Assembly (NCBI GenBank): GCA_043759735.1
Contig: JAYUQC010000104.1
Coordinates: forward strand, 1 to 64,000
Direction of reading: 5' to 3'
Length of the DNA: 64,000 nucleotides
Source: CAISIP01 sp043759735
Lineage (GTDB): Bacteria; Pseudomonadota; Gammaproteobacteria; Burkholderiales; Burkholderiaceae_C
Both the position numbers and the translations under genes were made by a program. This document shows positions 8,920 to 17,407 of the stretch, in pieces (positions within the stretch are counted from its first letter, which is position 1; every line of letters begins with the position of its first letter). Under the pieces are notes generated by a model that made no database searches, was not told the origin of the DNA, and saw only the letters and a program-made list of their open reading frames with translations.

Positions 8920-8948
8920 ATTATAGAAATAGCTATGCAAAGTGCCTG
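8920..8948 (-). promoter_or_regulatory. Probable ispB promoter
   Basis: On the minus strand a perfect TATAAT (8925-8920) is preceded, after 17 bases, by the weaker CAGGCA (8948-8943, three of six matches to TTGACA). Transcription would begin near 8913, about 20 bases before the TTG at 8893. Seen by eye only. Confidence 0.5.
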
Positions 8949-8963
8949 TGCGAATCCGACGGT

Positions 8964-8993
8964 TTGGTTGGTTTGTTTCCTGGATGCTATACT
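8964..8993 (+). promoter_or_regulatory. Probable rplU-rpmA promoter
   Basis: TATACT at 8988-8993 (five of six matches to the -10 consensus) follows TTGGTT at 8964-8969 with an 18-base spacer. A start near 9000 would give a leader of about 65 bases before rplU. Lies back to back with the ispB promoter. Confidence 0.5.
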
Positions 8994-9066
8994 TTTGGGC
9001 TGTGCAGAATTTGGTCTGCATAGTTATTTTTAAGACTCACCTGCAGTCTTTAGATGAGGGGTCCAC

Positions 9067-9378
9067 ATGTACGCGGTCATAAAAACCGGTGGCAAACAGT
9101 ATCGTGTTGCTGCCGGCGAGAAAATTAAAGTAGAACAGATTGCTGCGGATGTAGGCCAGGAGATTGTCATCGACCAGGTTTTGGCTGTCGGAAACGGCGC
9201 TGAAATAAAGGTTGGCACCCCCCTGGTATCCGGCGCAACGGTCAAGGCCACCGTTGTGGCACATGGCAAGCATGACAAAGTCAGCATTTTCAAGATGCGT
9301 CGACGCAAGCACTATCAAAAGCGCCAGGGTCATCGCCAGCAGTACACCGAGCTGCAAATCGGAACAATTGCAGCCTGA
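9067..9378 (+). CDS. rplU: 50S ribosomal protein L21
   Basis: A 103-residue protein, the family's normal length. It begins MYAVIKTGGKQYRV, the L21 signature, and carries the basic rRNA-binding stretch KMRRRKHYQKRQGHRQ near the C-terminus. L21 binds 23S rRNA in the large subunit. The ribosome site GAGGGG lies a few bases before ATG 9067. Co-transcribed with rpmA, 52 bases downstream. Confidence 0.99.
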   Translation: MYAVIKTGGKQYRVAAGEKIKVEQIAADVGQEIVIDQVLAVGNGAEIKVGTPLVSGATVKATVVAHGKHDKVSIFKMRRRKHYQKRQGHRQQYTELQIGTIAA

Positions 9379-9430
9379 TGGAGCATTGAAAACAGGCTCG
9401 GCACTGTTTCAAACTGATTGGAGAAGCTAA

Positions 9431-9688
9431 ATGGCACAGAAAAAAGGCGGCGGCTCGACGCGAAACGGGCGTGATTCGAAGCCCAAGATGCTGGGCGTGA
9501 AGGCATTTGGCGGCGAGGCGGTTTCGGCCGGCTCGATCATCGTGCGTCAGCGTGGTACCAAGTTCCACCCAGGAGTCAATGTGGGTGTCGGCAAGGACCA
9601 CACATTGTTTGCCCTTGCGGATGGCAAGGTGTCGTTTGCGGTCAAAGGCGCGATGAACAAGCACACCGTCAACATCACAACAGCCTGA
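9431..9688 (+). CDS. rpmA: 50S ribosomal protein L27
   Basis: An 85-residue protein with the characteristic start MAQKKGGGSTRNGRDS; the N-terminal tail reaches toward the peptidyl-transferase centre. The motif GSIIVRQRGTKFHPG is diagnostic. There is no Firmicute-type N-terminal cleavage extension. A ribosome site (GGAGAA) precedes ATG 9431. A strong intrinsic terminator follows at 9713. Confidence 0.99.
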   Translation: MAQKKGGGSTRNGRDSKPKMLGVKAFGGEAVSAGSIIVRQRGTKFHPGVNVGVGKDHTLFALADGKVSFAVKGAMNKHTVNITTA

Positions 9689-9712
9689 CCCGGTATTTCA
9701 CCCGGTTCCGAA

Positions 9713-9736
9713 CCCTGCGCTTGGCGCGGGGTTTTT
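9713..9736 (+). terminator. Intrinsic terminator after rpmA
   Basis: The stem CCCTGCGC/GCGCGGGG (8 bp, one G-T pair) with loop TTG is followed immediately by TTTTT. It separates the two ribosomal protein genes from obgE, which starts about 95 bases further on. Confidence 0.85.
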
Positions 9737-9829
9737 CGTTTATAAGTCCGAACAATTGCCCGATGGCTGCTTGAGGGCCGCGTTCCTGTTTGCTTAGTTT
9801 CGAACTGCGCTAATCGCAGGTTACACACC

Positions 9830-10900
9830 ATGAAATTTGTCGATGAGGCCTTTATCGACGTTGCCGCCGGCGACGGAGGTGCTGGCTGTGTGTCATTCCG
9901 GCACGAAAAGTACAAGGAGTTCGGTGGTCCCAATGGTGGTGATGGCGGTCGCGGAGGTCATGTCTTCGCTGTCGCCGATGTCGGATTGAATACGCTTGTC
10001 GATTTCCGCTATGCCCGTCGACATGAGGCCAAGCGCGGTCAGCATGGGATGGGATCGGACATGTTTGGCGCTGCCGGGGACGACATCACCTTGCGTGTGC
10101 CGGTGGGAACCATCATTTCGGATGCCGAAAACGGTGATGTTCTTTTTGAACTATTGAAGCCAGGCGAGATCATCACAATAGCCAAGGGTGGTGATGGTGG
10201 GTTTGGAAACATGCGCTTCAAGAGCGCGATCAACCGGGCACCGCGACAAAAAACGCCGGGCTGGCCCGGCGAGAAGAAGAGCCTCAAGCTCGAGTTGAAG
10301 GTATTGGCCGATGTGGGCTTGCTAGGCATGCCAAACGCCGGCAAATCGACGTTGATCACGGCGATCTCCAACGCAAGGCCACGCATCGCCGACTACCCGT
10401 TCACGACGTTGCACCCCAATCTGGGTGTAGTCCGGGTTGGGCCGTCGCAAAGTTTTGTCGTCGCCGATCTGCCCGGGCTGATCGAGGGCGCGTCGGATGG
10501 AGCAGGACTGGGTCATTTGTTCCTGCGCCATCTCCAACGTACACGATTACTGCTGCATGTTGTCGACATGGCCCCGTTCGACGACAGCGTGGACACGGTG
10601 GTTCAGGCCAAGGCGATCGTGAACGAACTGAAAAAATACGATCAGAAGCTGTTTCGAAAACCGCGCTGGTTTGTGCTGAACAAGCTGGATATGGTGCCAG
10701 ACGACAAGCGGGCTGCGCTGGTGGCAGAATTCGTGCGGCGGATGCGTTTCAAGGGCCCGGTATTTGAAATATCGGCACTGACCCGTGACGGATGCGAAGC
10801 CCTTGTCCACGCCGTCTTCAAGCAGGTCCAGACGCAACAGAGTCTGGAGCATGCCGAGCCAGTTGTGGATCCGAGGTTTTCGCCCGATGGTGCTACCTGA
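9830..10900 (+). CDS. obgE: GTPase ObgE/CgtA
   Basis: A 356-residue GTPase involved in large-subunit maturation and stress control. The glycine-rich Obg fold fills about residues 1-158 (FIDVAAGDGGAGCVSF...). The G domain follows, with G1 GMPNAGKST near 165, G3 DLPGLIEGAS and G4 NKLD. It ends without the C-terminal OCT domain seen in Gram-positives, normal for proteobacteria. The genes rplU-rpmA-obgE-proB in one direction are a conserved betaproteobacterial order. Confidence 0.98.
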   Translation: MKFVDEAFIDVAAGDGGAGCVSFRHEKYKEFGGPNGGDGGRGGHVFAVADVGLNTLVDFRYARRHEAKRGQHGMGSDMFGAAGDDITLRVPVGTIISDAENGDVLFELLKPGEIITIAKGGDGGFGNMRFKSAINRAPRQKTPGWPGEKKSLKLELKVLADVGLLGMPNAGKSTLITAISNARPRIADYPFTTLHPNLGVVRVGPSQSFVVADLPGLIEGASDGAGLGHLFLRHLQRTRLLLHVVDMAPFDDSVDTVVQAKAIVNELKKYDQKLFRKPRWFVLNKLDMVPDDKRAALVAEFVRRMRFKGPVFEISALTRDGCEALVHAVFKQVQTQQSLEHAEPVVDPRFSPDGAT

Positions 10901-10956
10901 TGCTCGGCATCGGTATCGGGTTTCGAACCGTTTTAGTGTGATCAGGCAGCTGCGAC

Positions 10957-12093
10957 ATGATGAAGAGCGCTTCGCCCATATTGATGCGCCAGTCCAGGCG
11001 CATCGTTGTCAAGGTGGGCTCCAGCCTGGTTACGAACGATGGTCGAGGACTCGATGAGGAGGCCATAGGGGAGTGGTGCCGCCAGCTGGCCGCGCTGGTC
11101 AGCGACAAGCGCGAGGTCATTATGGTGTCCAGTGGCGCAATAGCCGAAGGCATGAAGCGTCTTGGCTGGAAGACCCGCCCGCATGAAATCCACGAATTGC
11201 AGGCGGCGGCAGCGGTTGGGCAGATGGGGCTGGCTCAGATGTATGAGTCCAAGCTACGCGCCCATGGGCTGGGCAGTGCCCAGGTGCTTTTGACCCACGC
11301 TGACCTGGCGCACCGGGAGCGATACCTGAACGCCCGATCGACGTTGATGACGCTGCTCAAACTGGGAATCGTTCCGGTGATCAATGAAAATGATACGGTT
11401 GTCAATGACGAGATCAAATTCGGCGACAACGACACCTTGGGGGCGCTGGTCGCCAACCTCGTCGAGGCCGACCTGCTGATCATCCTTACCGACCAAAAAG
11501 GTCTGTACACGGCGGATCCGCGCAAGAGCGCGAATGCGCAGTTCGTGCACGAGGCCAAGGCTGGTGACGCTGCGCTCGAACTGATGGCGGGCGGCGCGGG
11601 CTCCAGTATCGGGCGCGGCGGCATGATCACCAAGATTCTGGCAGCGCGCAGGGCGGCGGGCTCCGGAGCCTCCACGGTCATTGCCTGGGGCCGGGAACCC
11701 GATGTGTTGCGCCGCTTGATGGCTGGCGAGTCGATCGGCACCTTGTTGGTGGCGCAAACCCAGAAGACACAAGCGCGCAAGCAATGGATAGCGGACCATC
11801 TTCAGTTGCGGGGTGCCATCATGGTGGACGCCGGTGCTGCCGCCAAGTTGCGTAGCGAGGGCAAGAGCCTGTTGCCGATCGGCATGCTCAGCGTCGTAGG
11901 CGAGTTTTCTCGCGGCGATGTAATCGCGGTACGGGAGACGTCTGGCGCAGAGATCGCCCGTGGATTGGCCAACTACTCCAGTTTCGAAGCGCGCCTGATC
12001 TGTCGCAAACCGTCCGGCGAAATTGAGCGGCTACTCGGGTATGTCGCGGAGCCGGAAATGGTTCACCGCGACAACCTCGTGATTACGCGGTAG
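10957..12093 (+). CDS. proB: Glutamate 5-kinase
   Basis: A 378-residue enzyme that phosphorylates glutamate in the first step of proline synthesis. The amino-acid kinase domain covers about residues 12-260 (VVKVGSSLVTND at its start, INENDTV and FGDNDTLGA in the active site). A C-terminal PUA domain (about 285-365, RGAIMVDAGAAAKL...) follows, as in most bacterial ProB. ATG 10957 is followed directly by a second ATG (10960) that could equally be used. The end is only 15 bases from the convergent CNP1-like gene. Confidence 0.97.
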   Translation: MMKSASPILMRQSRRIVVKVGSSLVTNDGRGLDEEAIGEWCRQLAALVSDKREVIMVSSGAIAEGMKRLGWKTRPHEIHELQAAAAVGQMGLAQMYESKLRAHGLGSAQVLLTHADLAHRERYLNARSTLMTLLKLGIVPVINENDTVVNDEIKFGDNDTLGALVANLVEADLLIILTDQKGLYTADPRKSANAQFVHEAKAGDAALELMAGGAGSSIGRGGMITKILAARRAAGSGASTVIAWGREPDVLRRLMAGESIGTLLVAQTQKTQARKQWIADHLQLRGAIMVDAGAAAKLRSEGKSLLPIGMLSVVGEFSRGDVIAVRETSGAEIARGLANYSSFEARLICRKPSGEIERLLGYVAEPEMVHRDNLVITR

Positions 12094-12107
12094 CGCGAGT
12101 CGCACCG

Positions 12108-12617
12108 TCAGCGCTGGATTCCAGCCGATATCGATTGCTTTAACTTGCGGATGATGGCCTGCGGCGATTGGGCCGCGGCCGATCTGCCGTCGCACAGGCC
12201 CTGGCGCGCCATTGCCAGCGCGTGCATGGATGGCTGACTGGCACTCAGGGCTTTCCATTGCGGATCGGCGACGGGTGCCCACTGTCCATCGTTGCCAGCA
12301 CGAGCGTAGGTCTTGACTTCGCCGCTGCGGCACCAGATACCTTCGTAAGCGGCATTGATGTTGCCGCTGGTCGATAACGCGACGACAACGTACCGCACGA
12401 TGCCATCGCTTGAAATGACCAGTGTTTCCGGGTCGATTCCGATTTTTACCGAAACATACCGCGGCATTTCGATGGACACCAGGTTGTCGGTTCGGAACGT
12501 GGCAGGTGGCCTGGCGTCCACTTCCTTCCAATCGGGGTCGAGGTCGGATACCTGGCCCAACAAGCTGGACGCCGACAAGAGACTGATTGAAAGAGCAAGA
12601 GCGGTCCTAGCGTGCAT
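12108..12617 (-). CDS. CNP1-like exported protein of unknown function
   Basis: About 169 residues, resembling the CNP1-like family found mainly in betaproteobacteria, first described as a cryptic neisserial protein. The N-terminus has a hydrophobic stretch (TALALSISLLSASSLLG) that looks like a Sec signal peptide, followed by the mature start DLDPDWKEVDARPP. One motif, GIWCRSGEVKTYARAG, contains a cysteine typical of the family. Start ATG 12617 overlaps the rppH stop by 11 bases; ATG 12635 would lengthen the signal by six residues. Role unknown; a periplasmic or envelope location is inferred. Confidence 0.8.
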   Translation of the reverse strand: MHARTALALSISLLSASSLLGQVSDLDPDWKEVDARPPATFRTDNLVSIEMPRYVSVKIGIDPETLVISSDGIVRYVVVALSTSGNINAAYEGIWCRSGEVKTYARAGNDGQWAPVADPQWKALSASQPSMHALAMARQGLCDGRSAAAQSPQAIIRKLKQSISAGIQR

Positions 12618-13257
12618 GAGGGTTATCGGGTTCATTGACTGCGACGTTGGTGTGCGGGTCGGGTTCGAAGCTGGCGCCCGGCGGCAGGGCAAAACCCGCA
12701 CTGCGCGGTGCGTCGCCCATGAAAGCGTAACTGTCGTGGTCGCGCGACCTGTTGCCGCTGCGCAGGTAACGGTTGCGCACTTCATGGCGGGGCAGGTAAC
12801 GTGCGAGTTCGGTCAGCGCCATTTCGTAGACACCGCGCTTGAACTCGACGACCATGTCCAACGGAACCCAGTAGTCGTTCCAACGCCATGCGTCGAACTC
12901 GGGGTGGTCCGTTGCCCGCAGATTCAAGTCCCAGTCGTAGCCGATCAGTTGCAGCAAGTACCAGATCTGCTTCTGACCCTTGTAGTGGCCCCGCGCATCA
13001 CGGCGGATGTAGCGGTCCGGCACCTCGTAGCGCAACCAGTCGCGAGTACGTGCAACTACGCAGACATGCTCCGGCTGGAGCCCCACCTCCTCATGGAGCT
13101 CGCGGAACATGGCCTGCTCGGGCGTCTCGCCTCGATCGATACCACCTTGCGGGAACTGCCACGAATGGGTACGAATGCGTTTGCCCCAGAATACCTGGTT
13201 CCTCTGGTTGAGCAGAACGATGCCGACATTGGGCCGAAAGCCGTCCCGGTCAAGCAT
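12607..13257 (-). CDS. rppH: RNA pyrophosphohydrolase RppH (NudH)
   Basis: A 216-residue Nudix enzyme that removes pyrophosphate from 5'-triphosphate mRNA and so starts decay. The opening MLDRDGFRPNVGIVL and the segment WQFPQGGIDRGETPEQAMFRELHEEVGL (written here as family landmarks: WQFPQGGI and the RELHEEVGL Nudix helix) are diagnostic. The family core is about 165 residues; the extra C-terminal 50 are low-complexity and polar. ATG 13257 is preferred to TTG 13263. Divergent from proS, the usual arrangement in betaproteobacteria. Confidence 0.96.
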   Translation of the reverse strand: MLDRDGFRPNVGIVLLNQRNQVFWGKRIRTHSWQFPQGGIDRGETPEQAMFRELHEEVGLQPEHVCVVARTRDWLRYEVPDRYIRRDARGHYKGQKQIWYLLQLIGYDWDLNLRATDHPEFDAWRWNDYWVPLDMVVEFKRGVYEMALTELARYLPRHEVRNRYLRSGNRSRDHDSYAFMGDAPRSAGFALPPGASFEPDPHTNVAVNEPDNPHAR

Positions 13258-13339
13258 AATCAAACCCCAATTTTCTAACTGCGACCATTATGCCCCGCCA
13301 GCCGCAAGCGGCAAAGCACCCGGTACCGTTTCAAGCCCC

Positions 13340-15085
13340 ATGAAAGCCTCCCGTTTTTTCATATCCACCCTTAAGGAAGCACCGGCCGATGCCGAGGTGG
13401 TCAGCCACCAGTTGATGCTGCGCGCCGGCCTGATCAAGAAGCTCAGCGCCGGCATTTACAGCTACATGCCGATGGGACTTCGCGTGATCCGCAAAGTAGA
13501 GGCCATCGTGCGCGAGGAGATGAACCGGGCCGGGGCGGTAGAGCTGACCATGCCAGTCGTGCAGCCGGCCGAACTGTGGCAGGAAACCGGGCGGTTTCAG
13601 AAATATGGTCCGGAACTGCTGCGCATCCGCGATCGCCATGAGCGCGAGTTTGTCGTGCAACCCACCAGCGAAGAGGTGGTGACCGACATCATGCGGCAGG
13701 ACGTCAAGAGCTACAAGCAATTGCCGCGCAACCTCTACCAGATCCAGACCAAGTTTCGGGACGAGCGGCGGCCCCGGTTCGGACTGATGCGCGGGCGCGA
13801 GTTCATCATGAAGGATGCCTACAGTTTCGACCGGGATGTCGACGGCGCCAAGGCCAGTTACCAGGTGATGGCGCAGGCCTACCGCCGCATTTTTGACCGC
13901 TTCGGCCTGCGTTATCGAGCCGTCGCCGCCGACAGTGGCGCCATTGGTGGCGACCTGAGCGAGGAGTTTCAGGTGATCGCAGCCACTGGCGAAGATGCGA
14001 TTGTCTATTGCCCCGACAGTGACTATGCGGCCAACATGGAAAAGGCGGAGGCCCTGGCGCCGCAACGTCCCCGGCCGGTGCCGGCACAGGTCATGACCCG
14101 GACTGCCACGCCGGGCAAAAGCACCTGTGCCGACGTGGCGCAATTCCTGGGCGTGCCGTTGCAACAGACCGTCAAGTCGCTGGTGGTGACCACGCAAGAG
14201 ACGGATGGTCAGGGCAAGGTGATCAAGTCGCAGGTCTGGCTGTTGATGGTGCGCGGCGACCATGACCTCAATGAGGTCAAGGCCAACAAAGTGCCTGGAC
14301 TGGGCGCGGGGTTCCGGTTTTCGACCCTGGAAGAGATCGACGCACATTTCGGTTGCAAGCCGGGATATCTGGGATTGATCAATATGCGCAAGCCGGTACG
14401 AGTCGTTGCCGATCGCGAGGTCGCTGTCATGGCGGACTGGATTTGCGGTGCCAATGAGCCGGATTTCCACATCACAGGTGTCAACTGGGGGCGCGATCTA
14501 CCCGAGCCGGAAATCGTGGCAGACCTGCGCAATGTCGTGGCCGGGGACCCGTCGCCCGACGGCAAGGGCGCACTGGCGATCGAGCGCGGCATCGAGATAG
14601 GGCATGTCTTCTACCTTGGCACGAAATACAGCCGAGCCATGAATGCCACCTTTCTGGACGCCAATGGCAAGCCGCAGTTCATGGAGATGGGTTGCTACGG
14701 CATTGGTATCACCCGGTTGCCGGCGGCGGCCATCGAACAGAACCACGATGCGCGCGGCATCATCTGGCCCGACGCGCTGGCGCCCTTCACCCTGGTAATC
14801 TGCCCGATCGGTGCTGAACGCAGCCCGGACGTAAAAGCCGCGGCGGACGCGTTGTACGCGCAGTGCCTGCAGGCGGGCGTCGACGTGATCCTGGATGACC
14901 GCGGCGAACGCCCTGGCGCCATGTTCGCGGACTGGGAGTTGATCGGCGTGCCGCATCGTGTCACCATTGGTGATCGCGGACTCAAGGACGGGCAAGTGGA
15001 GTACCAGCATCGGCGCGATGCGGAGTCGACCAAGGTGGCGCTCCATGCGGTGTTCGATTTTGTGACTTCCAGACTGGAGCAATGA
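13340..15085 (+). CDS. proS: Prolyl-tRNA synthetase (bacterial type, with editing domain)
   Basis: A 581-residue class II synthetase that charges tRNA-Pro. The class II motif 2 region (FRDERRPRFGLMRGREF) and motif 3 (GIGITRLPAAAIEQ) are visible. Between them, roughly residues 230-400, sits the YbaK-like insertion domain that hydrolyses Ala-tRNA-Pro. The C-terminal anticodon domain starts around 475 (PFTLVICPIG). ATG 13340 begins MKASRFFISTLKEAPADAEV, the usual bacterial start. Its stop overlaps the next gene as ATGA. Confidence 0.97.
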   Translation: MKASRFFISTLKEAPADAEVVSHQLMLRAGLIKKLSAGIYSYMPMGLRVIRKVEAIVREEMNRAGAVELTMPVVQPAELWQETGRFQKYGPELLRIRDRHEREFVVQPTSEEVVTDIMRQDVKSYKQLPRNLYQIQTKFRDERRPRFGLMRGREFIMKDAYSFDRDVDGAKASYQVMAQAYRRIFDRFGLRYRAVAADSGAIGGDLSEEFQVIAATGEDAIVYCPDSDYAANMEKAEALAPQRPRPVPAQVMTRTATPGKSTCADVAQFLGVPLQQTVKSLVVTTQETDGQGKVIKSQVWLLMVRGDHDLNEVKANKVPGLGAGFRFSTLEEIDAHFGCKPGYLGLINMRKPVRVVADREVAVMADWICGANEPDFHITGVNWGRDLPEPEIVADLRNVVAGDPSPDGKGALAIERGIEIGHVFYLGTKYSRAMNATFLDANGKPQFMEMGCYGIGITRLPAAAIEQNHDARGIIWPDALAPFTLVICPIGAERSPDVKAAADALYAQCLQAGVDVILDDRGERPGAMFADWELIGVPHRVTIGDRGLKDGQVEYQHRRDAESTKVALHAVFDFVTSRLEQ

Positions 15086-15756
15086 CGGTTTTGCCAACGC
15101 GTTTCACATGTCCTGATGCGATTGCCCGGTCCGACGGCATCTCCCGGCGCGGTTACCTGGTGGCACTGGTCGGAGCTGGCCTGGCGGGCGGGCTGCATCT
15201 GCCGGCACGGGCTGGCGGGCAATTGGAAGAGCCGCTGGTAGATTCCGTGCGTACCGCCTTGACGGCATCGATCAACAGCGCGCCACCCCCGGCGCCCGAA
15301 TTTGCCGATACACCGTCCCGCATCGACTATCTGCGTTGGCTCGGTGCGATGAGTACGCGGCTGCAGCGGCGCAAGGCGAACCTGGAAACCCGCACCGAGT
15401 TCCTGCAGACGGTCTGGTATGAAAGCAAGCGCGCCGGTCTTGACACGACCCTGGTGCTCGGGCTGATCCAGGTTGAAAGCGCCTTTCGCAAGTTTGCCGT
15501 GTCTAGCGCCGGCGCTCGCGGCTACATGCAGGTGATGCCGTTTTGGACCCGGGTTCTGGGGAGCGGCGACTCGTCTGTGCTGTTTCACATGCAGACCAAC
15601 TTGCGCTTTGGGTGCGTCATTCTGCGCCACTACCTCGACCGGGAAGACGGCAACCTGTTTTTGGCGCTGGGCCGCTACAACGGTTCGCGGGGCAGGGCGC
15701 CCTATCCGCAGGCGGTGATCGGCGCCACCAAGCAGTGGGAGTACAACACCGCCTGA
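15082..15756 (+). CDS. Lytic transglycosylase (SLT family) with twin-arginine-like signal
   Basis: A 224-residue putative murein-cleaving enzyme. The SLT domain has the catalytic Glu132 in GLIQVESAF, followed by GARGYMQVMPFW and, later, ALGRYNGSRG, the three usual motifs. The N-terminal export signal carries SRRGYL at 21-26, a hydrophobic stretch and an AxA-type site (PARA-GG), which resembles a Tat signal. Translationally coupled to proS by ATGA. Converges with the AAA+ gene. In related genomes a transglycosylase often follows proS. Tat export is inference only. Confidence 0.88.
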   Translation: MTVLPTRFTCPDAIARSDGISRRGYLVALVGAGLAGGLHLPARAGGQLEEPLVDSVRTALTASINSAPPPAPEFADTPSRIDYLRWLGAMSTRLQRRKANLETRTEFLQTVWYESKRAGLDTTLVLGLIQVESAFRKFAVSSAGARGYMQVMPFWTRVLGSGDSSVLFHMQTNLRFGCVILRHYLDREDGNLFLALGRYNGSRGRAPYPQAVIGATKQWEYNTA

Positions 15757-15761
15757 ACCCG

Positions 15762-15787
15762 GACCGGGTCGCCCGACCGGGTCGCCC
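15762..15787. repeat. Tandem 13-base direct repeat between convergent genes
   Basis: Two perfect tandem copies of GACCGGGTCGCCC (15762-15774 and 15775-15787) fill most of the 39-base gap between the transglycosylase and the AAA+ ATPase genes. ACCCGG-A-CCGGGT around 15757-15769 also gives a small palindrome. It may be slippage, or a GC-rich end structure for the two converging transcripts. Confidence 0.6.
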
Positions 15788-15795
15788 AGGCGTTG

Positions 15796-16791
15796 CTACT
15801 GAACGAAGCCGATGCTGCTCTTGCGTCCTGCCGGCCGGGGCAGGTCGCTGGTCCGCACGCAGTCGCGGTTGTCCAAGCGCGCATTGCCGAACCCGGTCAT
15901 CAGGGCCCGACGCATGTCGCGCGGGGCGAGTTCCGACAACAGGTCGAGCAGGTCGTCGCCGGGGTTGGGCTGGAATCGCTCGCCCCAACCATGTTCGCTG
16001 CGGATCGACCGGTACAGATTGCGCGCTATGAGCCGCGCCGCATCGGCGTCCGGCGGGTCGACCCAAAATACATTCATGCGGTTGCGGATCGGCTCGGGAA
16101 TAGCGCGCTCATCGTTGGCGGTGGTGATCCAGATCACCTGGCTGGCGTCGATGGCGACTTCGGCGAACTCGTCGGTGAAATTCTGCGCCGTATCGTGTTC
16201 CAGCAGGCCATAGAGCGCGCCCAGCGGATCGTACTGGGCGTCGCTGCTCGCCTTGTCGATCTCATCTACCACGATGACCGGGTTGGCGTACTCGCCATCG
16301 ACCAGCGCTTCGAAGACCTTGCCGGGCCTGGCGCCCTTCCACTGCGATGACGCGCCTGACAGCAGCCAACCCGCCGTCATGGAACTCATCGGCACCAGCG
16401 TCATGCCCGTACCCAGCAAATCGGCCAGCTTGCGCGCAAAGTGCGTCTTGCCAATGCCGGGGGCGCCGAGCAACAACATCGGGGTCACTTCCAGGCCATC
16501 GTGGCTGTCCTGCGCCAGCGCGACATGGCGCTTCACATCGTCCAGTACTTCGTGGAAGTTGGGCAATGTCGCATACAGGTCGCCCATATCCGGCACGCCA
16601 GAGGGTTTGACCTGGAAGCGCTGCGGACCGCGTTCGAGCATGCGCTGGTAGGTGGCACGCAGCGTGTCGTAGTCGCGGTCGGCCAGCCCGTCGAGTTTAC
16701 GTTGCACCTGATGTGGTTCGAACACCTGGCGCATCTGTGCCACGGGCAATCGAAAAGCCGGCGACCGGGAAACGGGCTTGTCTGATTCCAT
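15796..16791 (-). CDS. Lon-type AAA+ ATPase without protease domain
   Basis: A 331-residue AAA+ protein. Walker A GAPGIGKTH lies near residue 110, Walker B IVVDEIDKAS near 175, and a sensor-1 region WITTAND near 220; the arginine-rich ENDS fit the AAA lid. The segment SSQWKGARPGKVFEAL resembles the corresponding loop of Lon, but no Ser-Lys protease domain follows. The start ATG 16791 has a strong AAGGAGT five bases upstream; ATG 16824 has none. The N-terminal 80 residues are unassigned. Substrate and partner unknown. Confidence 0.85.
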   Translation of the reverse strand: MESDKPVSRSPAFRLPVAQMRQVFEPHQVQRKLDGLADRDYDTLRATYQRMLERGPQRFQVKPSGVPDMGDLYATLPNFHEVLDDVKRHVALAQDSHDGLEVTPMLLLGAPGIGKTHFARKLADLLGTGMTLVPMSSMTAGWLLSGASSQWKGARPGKVFEALVDGEYANPVIVVDEIDKASSDAQYDPLGALYGLLEHDTAQNFTDEFAEVAIDASQVIWITTANDERAIPEPIRNRMNVFWVDPPDADAARLIARNLYRSIRSEHGWGERFQPNPGDDLLDLLSELAPRDMRRALMTGFGNARLDNRDCVRTSDLPRPAGRKSSIGFVQ

Positions 16792-17000
16792 GTCCGACTC
16801 CTTGTGCAATCGTGCTGGGATCATTCAATCACAGTACGCCTGCAGCGCAAATACGGAAATAGACGGTCAGCAGTGCATTTGTTGTGAACTTGCCACCCAA
16901 TATGCAAAACTCCTCCTTGAGGATGCCACTCTGCGAAGGGACATGGTCCCCGCCCTGCAGTGCGCCATGACGGGCACTGCCGCACCGCGACAGGTCCGAT

Positions 17001-17324
17001 TCAGCCTTGTTTGGTCAGCACCTGCAGCAGTTCGCCGTTCTCGTACATCTCCATCATGATGTCCGATCCGCCGACGAACTCGCCCTTGACATATAGCTGG
17101 GGAATGGTCGGCCATTGGCTGTAGTCCTTGATGCCGGCGCGAATCTCCGGATCTTCCAGCACGTTCACCGTCGTGATCTGCTTCGAATCCAGGCCGCAGG
17201 CCTTCAGGATCTGGATCGCCCGGCCCGAAAAGCCGCATTGCGGGAAACTGGCGTTGCCCTTCATGAAAAGCAGTACCGGGCTGGATTTGACCAGTTCGTC
17301 GATGCGTTGTTGTGTATCGCTCAT
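17001..17324 (-). CDS. grxD: Monothiol glutaredoxin Grx4 (CGFS type)
   Basis: A 107-residue glutaredoxin with the CGFS active site (Cys30), and the glutathione-binding segments TIPQLYVKGEFVGGSD. CGFS glutaredoxins bridge [2Fe-2S] clusters and pass them to target proteins, often with BolA. ATG 17324 is chosen because AAGGAG lies seven bases upstream; ATG 17330 would be too close to it. Downstream of prmC, prfA and hemA on the same strand, a common proteobacterial set. The 209 bases between it and the AAA+ gene hold no gene I can support. Confidence 0.96.
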   Translation of the reverse strand: MSDTQQRIDELVKSSPVLLFMKGNASFPQCGFSGRAIQILKACGLDSKQITTVNVLEDPEIRAGIKDYSQWPTIPQLYVKGEFVGGSDIMMEMYENGELLQVLTKQG

Positions 17325-17407
17325 TTCCATGCTCCTTGATCAGCGTTGACCGGATTATTTCACCTTCCTGTGCCGCGTGTCGCGAACGACCTTGGGCAAC
17401 ACGGGTC

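Noticed and set aside
16792..17000. Possible small gene in the gap between the AAA+ ATPase and grxD
   Set aside because: Open frames there run into neighbouring genes, show no family likeness and have no ribosome site.
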